From CAG-238 sp963601575 (GTDB lineage Bacteria; Bacillota; Clostridia; Peptostreptococcales; Anaerovoracaceae), in NCBI GenBank assembly GCA_963601575.1, contig CAVCFO010000005.1, positions 1 through 64,000 of the forward strand: 64,000 nucleotides of DNA. Reading direction: 5' to 3'. The notes under the pieces are model-generated. The model was not told where the DNA came from, ran no database searches, and saw only the letters and a program-made list of their open reading frames with translations. Positions 8,009 through 16,935 of this stretch are shown here, one piece after another. The position numbers and the translations under genes were made by a program. Every line of letters starts with the position of its first letter. The stretch's first letter is position 1.

Positions 8009-9635
8009 CCAGCATCATGGAATTTCGCGCGTCCCGCATGGAATCCATGTCCTCCATGTCAAAGACTAATTTCTGCGGGTAGAAGATTATGTCCCCTTCT
8101 CTTAGTCCCTCGGTAACCTGAACATAGACACCGTCTGAGGCTCCGAGAGTCAGGGTCTTTTCAATGAGTTTGCCGCTTTCGTCCTTTAGATAAATATATG
8201 CGGTATTGTCATCATTATATTGAAGGCTGCTTTGGGTAATACTAACAGTATCGAGCTCATTTACTCTTGTTACCTTGACTTCTACGCTCATTCCGCTCTT
8301 CACATCTTCGTCCGGAGTGAAGCTGACCTTTGCGTTAAAATACGAAACTCCGCCCTCTACGGTTGCTGTCTTATCCACTTCAACCAATGTTCCATCGTAC
8401 TCCTTTTCCAGTGCATCGATATATATTTTTACGGTATCGGAAATTTTAACATTCTTCACCGTATATTCGTCGACCTTGATCTCGACTTCCATTCCCTCGA
8501 GGTCGGAAATTTCGACCACAGGCATTCCCATGGTAACCGTCTCGCCTTTTTCTAGGTTAAGCTCGGTAATCGTGCCTGCGGCTGGAGCCTTGATGGTATA
8601 ATCCTCGCGGGATGCCTTCAGCTGCTCAAGCTGAATTTCGGCTGCGCTTACGTCGCTGAGAGCCTTTGTCTTATCATATGCAGCCTCATAGCTTTCTAGC
8701 TGCTGGTCTACCTGGAGCTTTGTAATATCAAAATTTTTTACCGCATTGTTATGCGAGGTCTGTGCGGTTTCTATCGCATCCTCAAGCTTATCCAGTATGC
8801 TCTTCTTTGTATTGTTATATGCCGTGCATGCATCGTCATAATTGTCTCTTGCGCTGGAAGCGGAGCGATCGGCAGAGTTCATTTGAGTCTCTGCGGACTG
8901 CATCGCAGATTTCAGCTGACTTGCGGTAGCCTGAAGATTAGCTATGGTTGTGGCATCCGTACCATTTGTCTTCGCGGCGTCCGCAGCAGCCTGTGCCGTT
9001 TGGTATGCATCCCTTGCTTCTTTGTAGTATGAATAAGCATCAGAAGCTGCATCCCTTGCATTCGTATAAGTTCTATATGCTTGCTCGCGCTGCAAATATA
9101 CGCTTTGGATGCTTTCGTAGCTTCCGTCCTCAACTGATTTTTTTGCATCTTCATATTCTTCCTGGGCGTCCTTCAATGCCTTTTCGGCGCTTTCTTTCTG
9201 CATTCTCGCGCTCTCTAGGGAGGCGTTAAGACCTTGATCTATCGTCTCCTTGTAATTTTCGTATCCGCGCTTTGCATCGGAGATGTTATACTTGTTGCTT
9301 TCTTTGGTGGTTTTTAGGTTAGCCTCCTGAAGCTTTATATTATAGTCGATGGTGGTAGTATCGAGTTTTGCTATTATGTCTCCCTCCTTGACCTTGTCAC
9401 CTTTTTTTACGAGGACCTGCTTGACTTGTTCCGTAGTCTGTGCCGTGATTTCGATGTCGGAGGCAGGAGCCACATTTCCAACAAAGCTGTTATAGGTTAC
9501 AATGTCTCTCTTCTCTACCGTTTCCTGGACATAGCCCTGAGCCTCGTCCTTAAAAAGCAGGCTTCTTGCCGCTATCAATATTGCCGCAATGATTATTATA
9601 GTTATGATTTTGTGCTTTTTTATCCAAGTCAGCAT
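8001..9635 (-). CDS. HlyD/MacA-type adaptor protein of an ABC export system
   Basis: 544 residues, long for the family. One N-terminal membrane anchor (about residues 10-26), a first lipoyl half (VKQVLVKKGDKVKEGDIIAKL), then an unusually long alanine-rich coiled-coil hairpin (about 95-330), the second lipoyl half (TIKAPAAGTITELNLEKGETV), beta-barrel and membrane-proximal domains. In Gram-positive bacteria such adaptors extend from the membrane into the wall and work with MacB-type permeases. It heads the operon, with a 12-bp inverted repeat just upstream. Confidence 0.92.
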   Translation of the reverse strand: MLTWIKKHKIITIIIIAAILIAARSLLFKDEAQGYVQETVEKRDIVTYNSFVGNVAPASDIEITAQTTEQVKQVLVKKGDKVKEGDIIAKLDTTTIDYNIKLQEANLKTTKESNKYNISDAKRGYENYKETIDQGLNASLESARMQKESAEKALKDAQEEYEDAKKSVEDGSYESIQSVYLQREQAYRTYTNARDAASDAYSYYKEARDAYQTAQAAADAAKTNGTDATTIANLQATASQLKSAMQSAETQMNSADRSASSARDNYDDACTAYNNTKKSILDKLEDAIETAQTSHNNAVKNFDITKLQVDQQLESYEAAYDKTKALSDVSAAEIQLEQLKASREDYTIKAPAAGTITELNLEKGETVTMGMPVVEISDLEGMEVEIKVDEYTVKNVKISDTVKIYIDALEKEYDGTLVEVDKTATVEGGVSYFNAKVSFTPDEDVKSGMSVEVKVTRVNELDTVSITQSSLQYNDDNTAYIYLKDESGKLIEKTLTLGASDGVYVQVTEGLREGDIIFYPQKLVFDMEDMDSMRDARNSMMLGE

Positions 9636-9679
9636 ATGTTTTGTTTGCTCCTTTCACTTTGCATTTATTTTAGCACAAA

Positions 9680-9714
9680 AATAATTCACAAATGTGGCTA
9701 ACTTGTGAATTATT
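9680..9714. terminator. 12-bp perfect inverted repeat: thrE terminator and possible operator of the export operon
   Basis: AATAATTCACAA (9680-9691) and TTGTGAATTATT (9703-9714) are exact reverse complements around an 11-nt loop. On the minus strand it follows the second thrE gene by 4 bases and is trailed by a T-run, so it can terminate. It also sits about 45 bp before the export operon's start, next to a TAAAAT -10 candidate, where a dimeric repressor could bind. Confidence 0.6.
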
Positions 9715-9717
9715 CCT

Positions 9718-10170
9718 TCAAAACTTCATATTTTTCTTAAGGATTTGCCGGCTTCCCTTCATATACAAATTGTTTGCGATAGCAACGCATACAAAGCCCA
9801 GCGCAATGGCAAGGGCAATCATAAGCGCATTCCTGCCATTCTGTTCGAACATAGCAGGATCATCTGAGACAAGTCCCAGCATCGTATAATAAAGGCTTCC
9901 TCCCGGTATCAGCGGAACAGCTCCCGTTGTAAGGAAAATCGTGGCAGGCGCCCTGTTGACCCGCGCCATGATTTCCGCATAAATTCCTACAAAAATGGAG
10001 GCAATGAGATTCGGGATGAAAACTCCGCCTATGCTTGCCTCAAGTCCCAGGAACAGCGCCCATGTCAGGCCGCCTCCCACTCCTGCCATCAAGATCTGGA
10101 CTCCCCGCATTTTGAAAAAAACCGCGAAGCCCAGCGAGCCTACAAGAGCTACGGTAATTTGCAATATCAT
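9718..10170 (-). CDS. Threonine/serine exporter, ThrE C-terminal (ThrE_2) subunit
   Basis: 150 residues. The ATG at 10170 is chosen because it overlaps the upstream stop as ATGA; a longer reading has no family similarity. About four to five hydrophobic segments are seen, with GGVGGGLTWALFLGL-like and TTGAVPLIPGGSLYYTML segments; the latter is the hallmark of the short second ThrE domain (DUF3815-like). In actinobacteria ThrE is one protein; in Firmicutes it is commonly split in two, as here. Predicted inner-membrane export of threonine or serine together with the preceding gene. Confidence 0.85.
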   Translation of the reverse strand: MILQITVALVGSLGFAVFFKMRGVQILMAGVGGGLTWALFLGLEASIGGVFIPNLIASIFVGIYAEIMARVNRAPATIFLTTGAVPLIPGGSLYYTMLGLVSDDPAMFEQNGRNALMIALAIALGFVCVAIANNLYMKGSRQILKKNMKF

Positions 10171-10943
10171 ATCAAACCGCCTCCCGTCACAAAGAGTGAA
10201 AGAGCAAAGCCGCAGGCGATGGCGATGGCTATGAGCAGGGCGTTTGCGACCCTTAGCATTCCCGTGGCAATATCCCCGGTGAGCATGTCCCGAACGCCGT
10301 TTGTCATTGCAATTCCTGGGATCAGCAGCATTATGATGCCTATCATTATCTTGTCTGTATGTTCTCCGATTCCAAGCCAGACGGTAAATACGGAAATGAT
10401 TCCGCTGAAAAATGATACCGTAAAGACATTTGCAAGAGCATTCTGTCCGAGTCTTGAAATCACCGTGCTTAGCATGAGCACCGCAAGCCCGCAAAGAGCT
10501 CCTGCTGCTCCATCCCAGGCACTCCCGCCGAAGAATATTGCAAAGCTTCCGCCAATTGCCATGCAGCCCAGTGCGGTCACCGCAAATGGTTGCTGCTTTC
10601 TTCTCATGACAATTTCGAACCTGTCTTCAAGCTCCTCCGGCGAGGGCTTTTTTGCGCATACAAATCTGGATAAATCATTGAGATAGTCCAGCCTGTCAAA
10701 GTTTACGTCGTTTCGAATGACCCTGCGTATCTGGGTGATGATCTCGCCTTTCGGGTCCTGCATGGTAACCTGAATGTTTGATGTAATTACAAAGACATTT
10801 ATACGGTCGCAGCCGTAGGCCTCGCACATTCGCTGAACGCTGTCCTCCACGCGGCTTACCTCAGCTCCTGCAATCAGCATTTCCTCGGCAATATCCAATA
10901 TGCCTTGCAAAAGCTTATTGTAATTTATCCCCTTTTCTTCCAT
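10167..10943 (-). CDS. Threonine/serine exporter, ThrE N-terminal (DUF1212) subunit
   Basis: 258 residues. The soluble N-terminal part contains EEMLIAGAEVSRVEDSVQR (about 18-36) and INVFVITSNIQVTM, typical of the DUF1212/ThrE domain, followed by about five membrane helices (from about residue 115) with PFAVTALGCMAIGGSFAIFFGG and LLIPGIAMTNGVRDMLTGD. It overlaps the second subunit by 4 bases and follows the GNAT gene after 42 bases, so it probably belongs to the valS-folC transcription unit. Confidence 0.88.
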   Translation of the reverse strand: MEEKGINYNKLLQGILDIAEEMLIAGAEVSRVEDSVQRMCEAYGCDRINVFVITSNIQVTMQDPKGEIITQIRRVIRNDVNFDRLDYLNDLSRFVCAKKPSPEELEDRFEIVMRRKQQPFAVTALGCMAIGGSFAIFFGGSAWDGAAGALCGLAVLMLSTVISRLGQNALANVFTVSFFSGIISVFTVWLGIGEHTDKIMIGIIMLLIPGIAMTNGVRDMLTGDIATGMLRVANALLIAIAIACGFALSLFVTGGGLI

Positions 10944-10985
10944 AACACCTTACTTTTCTTCTGTATAACATATTTATAATCTTTT

Positions 10986-11471
10986 TTATTCCAGTCTCAG
11001 CTTCATTATTTCCGGATGACATTCTGTGCCATACTGAGGGCAATATTTGCACTCAAAGAAATTCGGAGCGTTCTTAGAATCGATCGCATCGAATCCCAGC
11101 TTCTTAAAAAACTCCGGTGCTCTTGCCACCAGATAAATGGAATCGCCGCCACGATCCTTTACCTCGGATTTCGCTTTGTCTATAAGGAGCTTTCCCAGCC
11201 CGAATTTTCGCATGGCCTTGTCAACGGCGATTCCGTCGATGATATATTTGCCCTCGCGCCTTGCAAGAACGCAGCCCGCGACAATGTAGTCCTTGCCATC
11301 TGCCCTGCCTGCGGTGATGTGGGAAAGGTCGTCTCCCTCTGCCTGGGTTATCTTCCAGCATTTTAGAATGTCAGTATCTACTTCTTCGTCTCCGTCAAAT
11401 TCGAGGCGGTTTTCCACGAAAAATTTTACGAGTCTGTCATATTCGTCTGTGGAGCGCAAAATAAATTTCAT
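10986..11471 (-). CDS. GNAT-family N-acetyltransferase
   Basis: 161 residues. The acetyl-CoA-binding motif A is seen as IDGIAVDKAMRKFGLGKLLI (about 74-93; Q/RxxGxG/A-type RKFGLGK), followed by VKDRGGDSIYLVARAPEFFKKLGF, which resembles the C-terminal half of ArgA/PanZ-like acetyltransferases. A Cys/His-containing tail (FFECKYCPQYGTECHPE) is unusual and might bind metal. The substrate is not predictable. Its ATG overlaps the folC stop (ATGA), indicating translational coupling. Confidence 0.8.
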   Translation of the reverse strand: MKFILRSTDEYDRLVKFFVENRLEFDGDEEVDTDILKCWKITQAEGDDLSHITAGRADGKDYIVAGCVLARREGKYIIDGIAVDKAMRKFGLGKLLIDKAKSEVKDRGGDSIYLVARAPEFFKKLGFDAIDSKNAPNFFECKYCPQYGTECHPEIMKLRLE

Positions 11472-12799
11472 ATCGTCCTCCTGATTATACCTCGGATTTC
11501 TCCGATGAGATATAGCGAGCCTGCGGTGAGAATTACGTCATATTCTTCTTGCATGCTGCGGGCAATTTCAAAGGCCTCCGCAGGGGAGCCTGCGGCTATC
11601 ACATTGCCGCCGAGGGCCTCTATCTTTGCTCCAAGCTCCTCTTTTGGCATCCTGCGGGGATTGTCAGGCTCCGTAACGATGAAGTCCCCGGCAATTTGCA
11701 AGAACTCTCCAAGTATATTATCGGTATCCTTGTCCGCCAGCATACCAGTTACCATCAAGATCTTTGATCCGCTGCAGAACCTGTTCACGGCCTCTCGCAG
11801 CGCTTTGGCTCCGTCGGGATTGTGGGCTCCGTCGATGATGTAAATAGGCTCTTTTCCGGCGCCTGATATGATCTCGAATCTGCCGATTTGCTTCGCCTTG
11901 CGCAGGCCGCGGCGGAGCGCTTGCGCGGGAAGCGCAGCTTCCCCGGTCTCGGCGACTTTGACAAGCGCCGAGACCGCCGCCGCGGCGTTACGGATCTGAT
12001 GCTCGCCGATCATGCCGATTTCGAGATTTTCAAAGGTTTTTTCGCCGATTTCAAGGTCGAAGCATGAGCCGGCGAGGGTTTCCGATTTGATGCGGCAAGG
12101 CAGGTCGCGAGTCTGTATGTATTCCGAGCCGCGTTCTGCCGCAGCCTGCCGCAGAACGGCGAGAGCCTCCTCTGAATCCGCGCTGGTGACCACAGGGCAG
12201 CCGTCCTTTATGATTCCCGCTTTTTCCGAGGCAATTTCCGCAAGGGTATTGCCGAGGCGGTCCGTATGGTCGTATGAAATCGAGGTGATTACGGAAATCA
12301 GCGGTTTCTTGCAGACGTTGGTTGAATCGCCTCTGCCTCCAAGTCCTACCTCAAGCACCACGAAATCGGCTTTTTTCTCTGCGAAATACAGGAAAGCGAT
12401 TGCCGTAATCACTTCAAATTCCGTTGGCGACTGCATCCCCGCCGCAGTCATTTTCTTTACCGCAACAAGCACTCGTTCTGTGTACTCAGCCAAGTCCTCG
12501 TTACTTATATACTCCCCGTCAAACTCGATTCGCTCGTTAAAGACTTCAAGATATGGCGAGGTATATAGCCCGACTTTGTAGCCGCATTCCTGCAATATGC
12601 TATATATAAATTTGCAAGTCGAGCCTTTCCCGTTGGTTCCGGCAACATGAAACACCTTTAGCTCATCCTGAGGATTTCCGAGAATTTCAAGGAGTTTAGT
12701 CATTCGCTCCAGTCCGAGAATCGAACCGAATTTCTCAAATTCATGTATTTTGTTCAGCGCCTTTTCAACAGTATAGGCTCCGTTTTTTATTTCTATCAT
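11468..12799 (-). CDS. folC: Folylpolyglutamate synthase / dihydrofolate synthase
   Basis: 443 residues, typical for bifunctional FolC, which adds glutamate to dihydropteroate or folates using ATP. Seen: the P-loop HVAGTNGKGSTCKFI (about residues 51-65), the YTSPYLEVFNERI segment, the FLYFAEKKADFVVLEVGLGGRGDSTN Mg-binding region, and the C-terminal ligase domain with IDGAHNPDGAKAL. It lies 24 bases after valS, the same order as valS-folC in Bacillus. With glyA, folD and fhs it completes much of the folate C1 cycle in this window. Confidence 0.96.
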   Translation of the reverse strand: MIEIKNGAYTVEKALNKIHEFEKFGSILGLERMTKLLEILGNPQDELKVFHVAGTNGKGSTCKFIYSILQECGYKVGLYTSPYLEVFNERIEFDGEYISNEDLAEYTERVLVAVKKMTAAGMQSPTEFEVITAIAFLYFAEKKADFVVLEVGLGGRGDSTNVCKKPLISVITSISYDHTDRLGNTLAEIASEKAGIIKDGCPVVTSADSEEALAVLRQAAAERGSEYIQTRDLPCRIKSETLAGSCFDLEIGEKTFENLEIGMIGEHQIRNAAAAVSALVKVAETGEAALPAQALRRGLRKAKQIGRFEIISGAGKEPIYIIDGAHNPDGAKALREAVNRFCSGSKILMVTGMLADKDTDNILGEFLQIAGDFIVTEPDNPRRMPKEELGAKIEALGGNVIAAGSPAEAFEIARSMQEEYDVILTAGSLYLIGEIRGIIRRTI

Positions 12800-12823
12800 C
12801 TGCCGTTCCTCGCATGAGTAAAT

Positions 12824-15553
12824 TTATTTCAATTTTGCGTTGATAGCTTCAAGCTGTCCGCTGACCTTAGCCAGCATATCTTCGTACATGGCGAGCTTCT
12901 CTCTTTCTGCCTGAATCTTCGCTTCCGGAGCCTTGTTTACGAATCCGGGATTTCCGAGCATTCCCGTGGAGCGTTTCACTTCGCCCTCAAGACGCTTCTG
13001 CTCTTTTTCCAGTCTTGCCTTTTCCTCCGCAAAATCAACAAGATCGTCCAGCGGAATATATATCTCTGCTCCGTCGATAACCGCAGAAACCGCATCCTCC
13101 GGAATATCTGCCCTCGAATCCGTAAATACAAGCTCCGTTATGTTCGCAAGATTCTTCAGATATGCTTCTCCTGCCTTTGCAATTTCAGCCTTTTCTCCAT
13201 CAGCAAGTATAATAGCCTTGATCTTCTTTGACGGCGCAACGTTTTTCTCCGCTTTGATATTACGGATCGCCTTGATGGCCTCCATGGCGATTTCTACGGT
13301 CTTTTCTGCCTTAGGATAAATGTACGCAGGGCTTGTCTTCGGCCATTCCGCGCTGATCAAATACCCCTGCTCGTCCTCTCCGTGAGGCAGGAAGCCCCAA
13401 ATTTCTTCCGTGATGAATGGCATAAACGGGTGCAAAAGCTTTAGCATATTCTTCAGGCACATTACCAGCACGAAACGAACGACTTTTTTGTCTTCTTCGT
13501 CCTCGCCCCAAAGTCTCGGCTTAACAAGCTCGATGTACCAGTCGCAGTATTCGTTCCAAATAAGGTCATAAACCCTCTGTCCCGCCAGCGCAAGGTCATA
13601 TCTTTCCATGGCATTGTCAACATATTCTATCGCCTCATTTACCTTTTGGAGCATCCACTTGTCTTCGTCTCTCAAAGCGATATTGGCAAAGTTTGTGGTA
13701 TTTGCGCAAGCGCCGCAGCAGCAGTCCTCGCAGCATTTTGCCAGCGGTTTGAACTCTCCCTCTTCGTCCTGAAGATTCATAATAACAAATCTAGATGCAT
13801 TCCAAAGCTTGTTGGCAAAGTTTCTGGAATTTTCCAGTCTGTCCTCCGTAAAGCGCATATCGTTACCCGGCGTAATTCCTGTGGAAAGCATGAAACGCAA
13901 GGCGTCCGCGCCATATTTATCTATAATCTCTAGCGGGTCTATTCCGTTTCCGAGGGATTTTGACATCTTCCGGCCCTGAGCGTCCCGCACAAGACCGTGA
14001 ATGTACACATCGTGGAAAGGCACCTCGCCCATGTATTCCAGTCCCGAAAATACCATTCTTACTACCCAGAAGAAGATAATATCATATCCCGTTACCAGCA
14101 CGTCCGTCGGATAGAAATATTCAAGTTCCGGGGTCTTCTCTGGCCATCCCAGAGTAGAGAAAGGCCACAAGGCCGAGGAGAACCATGTGTCAAGCACATC
14201 TTCGTCCTGGGTAAGGTGTGTGCAGCCGCACTTCGGACATTTTTCCGGCATATCATAGGCAACCACGGTCTTGCCGCATTCATCGCAATAATAAGCCGGG
14301 ATCCTGTGCCCCCACCAAAGCTGCCTGGAAATACACCAGTCCTTGATTCCCTCAAGCCAGTGCAGATAAATCTTCTCGAATCTTTCCGGAATGTGTCTCA
14401 GCTTGCCGTTTTTTGCAACCTCAATAGCAGGTTTTGCAAGCTCCTCCATCTTTACGAACCACTGGTCGGAAACCATGTCCTCGATAACCGTATGGCATCT
14501 ATAGCAGGTTCCCATCGGAATAACCTTTTCCTCGGTTTTTACAAGATATCCCGCAGCTTCAAGGTCAGAAACCCAGTTTTTACGGCACTCGTAGCGATCC
14601 TGTCCCTCATATTTTCCCGCAAGCTCGTTCATCGTAGCATCCTTGTTGATACAGGAAACTACCGGAAGTCCTGCCCGAAGTCCAACTTCAAAGTCGTTAG
14701 GGTCGTGAGCCGGAGTGATCTTAACCGCGCCGGTTCCCTTTTCAGGATCAGGATAGGTGTCTGCTATAATCGGAATTTCCTTGCCAACAAGCGGCAGGAT
14801 AACTTTCTTTCCGATGACATTTCTATATCTTTCATCATCAGGATGTACCGCAATAGCCTCGTCTGAAAACATGGTTTCCGGTCTTGACGTTGCTACCACG
14901 ATTCCGTCGAAATCATCCGTCGGGGAAGCGGCCGGGTACCTAAAATACCAATACTTGCCGTTCTTGTCCTCGTGTTCTACCTCCGCGTCTGAAAGAGAAG
15001 TTCCGCATTGCGGGCACCAGTTTACAAGCCTGTTTCCCTTGTAAATCAAACCCTTTTCGTAGAGCTTTACAAAAGCCGCTTTTACCGCGCTGCTGCAGCC
15101 CTCGTCCATTGTGAATCTTTCTCTTGACCAGTCGCAAGAAGCGCCTAATTTTCGGCACTGACTCGTGATTCTTCCGCCGTATTCGTCTTTCCAAGCCCAT
15201 GCGCGTTTGAGAAATTCCTCACGCCCGAGGTCTTCCTTTTCTAGTCCCTCTTCGGCTCTGATTTTTTCCACTACCTTAACTTCCGTCGCGATGCTGGCGT
15301 GGTCTGTTCCCGGCATCCACAGCGCGCTGTAGCCCTGCATTCTCTTCCATCTGGTAAGTGCGTCCTGCAAGGTCTGGTCAAGGGCATGTCCCATATGAAG
15401 CTGCCCCGTGATGTTTGGCGGCGGCATTACGATCGTAAAAGGCTTCTTGTCCTTGTCAGGCTCTGCCCTGAAGGCGTCGTTTTCTTCCCACATTTCATAA
15501 ATTCGATCCTCAAAATCCTTTGGACTATAGGTCTTTGCTAAGTTTTTTCCCAT
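12824..15553 (-). CDS. valS: Valyl-tRNA synthetase
   Basis: 909 residues. Class I synthetase with the HIGH-type motif as HMGH in PPPNITGQLHMGHALDQTL (about residues 44-62) and KMSKS in DAQGRKMSKSLGNGIDP. Also seen: the CP1 editing domain, the zinc-binding Cys clusters CPQCGTS and CDECGKTVVAYDMPEKCPKCG, and a C-terminal coiled coil with EEKARLEKEQKRLEGEV, which ValS carries and IleS lacks. It heads the folC-GNAT-thrE unit. Its 165-nt leader lacks a T-box signature but has a possible attenuator. Confidence 0.97.
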   Translation of the reverse strand: MGKNLAKTYSPKDFEDRIYEMWEENDAFRAEPDKDKKPFTIVMPPPNITGQLHMGHALDQTLQDALTRWKRMQGYSALWMPGTDHASIATEVKVVEKIRAEEGLEKEDLGREEFLKRAWAWKDEYGGRITSQCRKLGASCDWSRERFTMDEGCSSAVKAAFVKLYEKGLIYKGNRLVNWCPQCGTSLSDAEVEHEDKNGKYWYFRYPAASPTDDFDGIVVATSRPETMFSDEAIAVHPDDERYRNVIGKKVILPLVGKEIPIIADTYPDPEKGTGAVKITPAHDPNDFEVGLRAGLPVVSCINKDATMNELAGKYEGQDRYECRKNWVSDLEAAGYLVKTEEKVIPMGTCYRCHTVIEDMVSDQWFVKMEELAKPAIEVAKNGKLRHIPERFEKIYLHWLEGIKDWCISRQLWWGHRIPAYYCDECGKTVVAYDMPEKCPKCGCTHLTQDEDVLDTWFSSALWPFSTLGWPEKTPELEYFYPTDVLVTGYDIIFFWVVRMVFSGLEYMGEVPFHDVYIHGLVRDAQGRKMSKSLGNGIDPLEIIDKYGADALRFMLSTGITPGNDMRFTEDRLENSRNFANKLWNASRFVIMNLQDEEGEFKPLAKCCEDCCCGACANTTNFANIALRDEDKWMLQKVNEAIEYVDNAMERYDLALAGQRVYDLIWNEYCDWYIELVKPRLWGEDEEDKKVVRFVLVMCLKNMLKLLHPFMPFITEEIWGFLPHGEDEQGYLISAEWPKTSPAYIYPKAEKTVEIAMEAIKAIRNIKAEKNVAPSKKIKAIILADGEKAEIAKAGEAYLKNLANITELVFTDSRADIPEDAVSAVIDGAEIYIPLDDLVDFAEEKARLEKEQKRLEGEVKRSTGMLGNPGFVNKAPEAKIQAEREKLAMYEDMLAKVSGQLEAINAKLK

Positions 15554-15595
15554 CTTGCATTTCCTTTCTCTTTTTGCGGCCTGCTCGCGGACAAA

Positions 15596-15688
15596 GAAAA
15601 ATCGCCCTTTGCAAGTCCATGCTCACAAAGGACGAAATAATATTTCTATTCTCTGTAAAGAGCAAATCCTTTTATCTTCATCTTCGTC
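15596..15688 (-). promoter_or_regulatory. Possible transcription attenuator in the valS leader
   Basis: Minus strand: CGTCCTTTG (complement of 15626-15634) can pair with CAAAGGGCG (complement of 15603-15611), followed directly by ATTTTTC, giving a terminator. GACGAA (complement of 15683-15688) can pair instead with TTCGTC (complement of 15631-15636), overlapping the terminator arm. The conserved T-box sequence GGTGGNACCGCG is absent, so the signal sensed is unknown. Confidence 0.4.
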
Positions 15689-15717
15689 ACCGTTTTTATT
15701 GAATTTACAATAGATTT

Positions 15718-15746
15718 ATTTTATATCGCGGCACGATAAATGTCAA
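15718..15746 (-). promoter_or_regulatory. Promoter of valS
   Basis: Minus strand TTGACA (complement of 15741-15746), 17 bp, TAAAAT (complement of 15718-15723). Confidence 0.75.
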
Positions 15747-15776
15747 TACAAAAGCGGTAATTTGCCCGTAACTTGC

Positions 15777-16934
15777 TTATAATTTGCTCATCACATAATC
15801 CGAAAATTCCCGGCAGGTTGCGCCATCTTTCATTCCGGTAACGACAACCTTTTTCTCTGTATCACAGCATACATGAAGCGCTTCTGCCAATTTGTCAGCC
15901 TTTTCTATAAATCCGATGTGACGGAGCATCATCTCTGTAGCCTTGAAAATGCTGGACGGGTTCGCATAGTCCCCTAGGCCTTCTTCTATCATCCTTGGCG
16001 CCGAGCCGTGAATCGCCTCAAACATCGCATAGCGGTCACCGATATTCGCACTGCCTGCGGTGCCTACGCCTCCCTGAATTTCCGCCGCCTCGTCGGTAAT
16101 GATGTCGCCATAAAGATTCGGCAACACGAATACCTGAAAACTGCTGCGAATCGCCTTGTTTACAAGGTTTGCGGTCATTATATCTATGTACCAGTCCTCT
16201 GCCTGGATTCCCGGATAACCTTTTGCAACTTCGCGGCAAATAGCCGAAAAGTTTCCGTCGGTTTTTTTCATTATGTTCGCCTTCGTTACGATTGCCACGC
16301 TTGTCTTGCCGCTCTTCTTGGCATATTCAAAGGCAGCTCTTGCGATTCGCTTTGTCCCCTCCTCTGTGGTGACCTTAAAGTCAACCGCAAGAGTTCCCGG
16401 AATTTCAACGCCGCGGCTTCCAAGCACATATTCGCCCTCGGTATTTTCCCTATAAAACATCCAGTCAATGCCCTCCTCTGGCACGCATACCGGACGCACA
16501 TTGGCATATAAATCAAGAGCGCTTCTGAGAGCTACATTTGCGCTACCCATGCTTCCGCCCTTCGGTGTGGTGGTAGGACCCTTGAGGATGACGTCGCAGG
16601 CTTTGAGCTGCTCCATGACATCATCCGGAACCGCTTTTCCGCAGGCAAGCCTGTTTTCCAAGGTGAGGCCCTCGATTTCTTTCAAAACCACCTTGCCCTT
16701 TGCGATTTCCTCTGCAAGGATGGCACTGAGCAGCTTTTTTGCCTCTGCCATGATAATCGGGCCGATGCCATCGCCGCCGCAAAGACCTATGGTGATCTGC
16801 GAAAGACCCTCAAAGTCCTTGGGCTTTGCAGCATTTTTCATGTCCTCGGCGCGCTTTATCTGCTCCCGCAGAAGCTCCTCAAATTTTGCCGAGGCTTCTT
16901 TTATGTATAATTCTTTGTCTGTATTTTCGCTCAT
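15777..16934 (-). CDS. NAD(P)-dependent isocitrate dehydrogenase (isocitrate/isopropylmalate dehydrogenase family)
   Basis: 385 residues from the ATG at 16934; an upstream ATG at 16958 would overlap the aconitase gene by 23 bases and has a poorer ribosome site. Family features: GLCGGDGIGPIIM near the N terminus, RENTEGEYVLGSRG (substrate-binding Arg and Tyr region), the metal-binding ITDEAAEIQGGVGTAGSANIGD, and MFEAIHGSAPR. The family also covers 3-isopropylmalate dehydrogenase; the adjacent aconitase and citrate-synthase-type genes favour isocitrate. Produces 2-oxoglutarate for glutamate synthesis. Confidence 0.88.
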   Translation of the reverse strand: MSENTDKELYIKEASAKFEELLREQIKRAEDMKNAAKPKDFEGLSQITIGLCGGDGIGPIIMAEAKKLLSAILAEEIAKGKVVLKEIEGLTLENRLACGKAVPDDVMEQLKACDVILKGPTTTPKGGSMGSANVALRSALDLYANVRPVCVPEEGIDWMFYRENTEGEYVLGSRGVEIPGTLAVDFKVTTEEGTKRIARAAFEYAKKSGKTSVAIVTKANIMKKTDGNFSAICREVAKGYPGIQAEDWYIDIMTANLVNKAIRSSFQVFVLPNLYGDIITDEAAEIQGGVGTAGSANIGDRYAMFEAIHGSAPRMIEEGLGDYANPSSIFKATEMMLRHIGFIEKADKLAEALHVCCDTEKKVVVTGMKDGATCREFSDYVMSKL

Positions 16935-16935
16935 T

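Noticed and set aside
15554..15740. T-box riboswitch upstream of valS
   Set aside because: The conserved GGTGGNACCGCG element is missing and the leader is too short.
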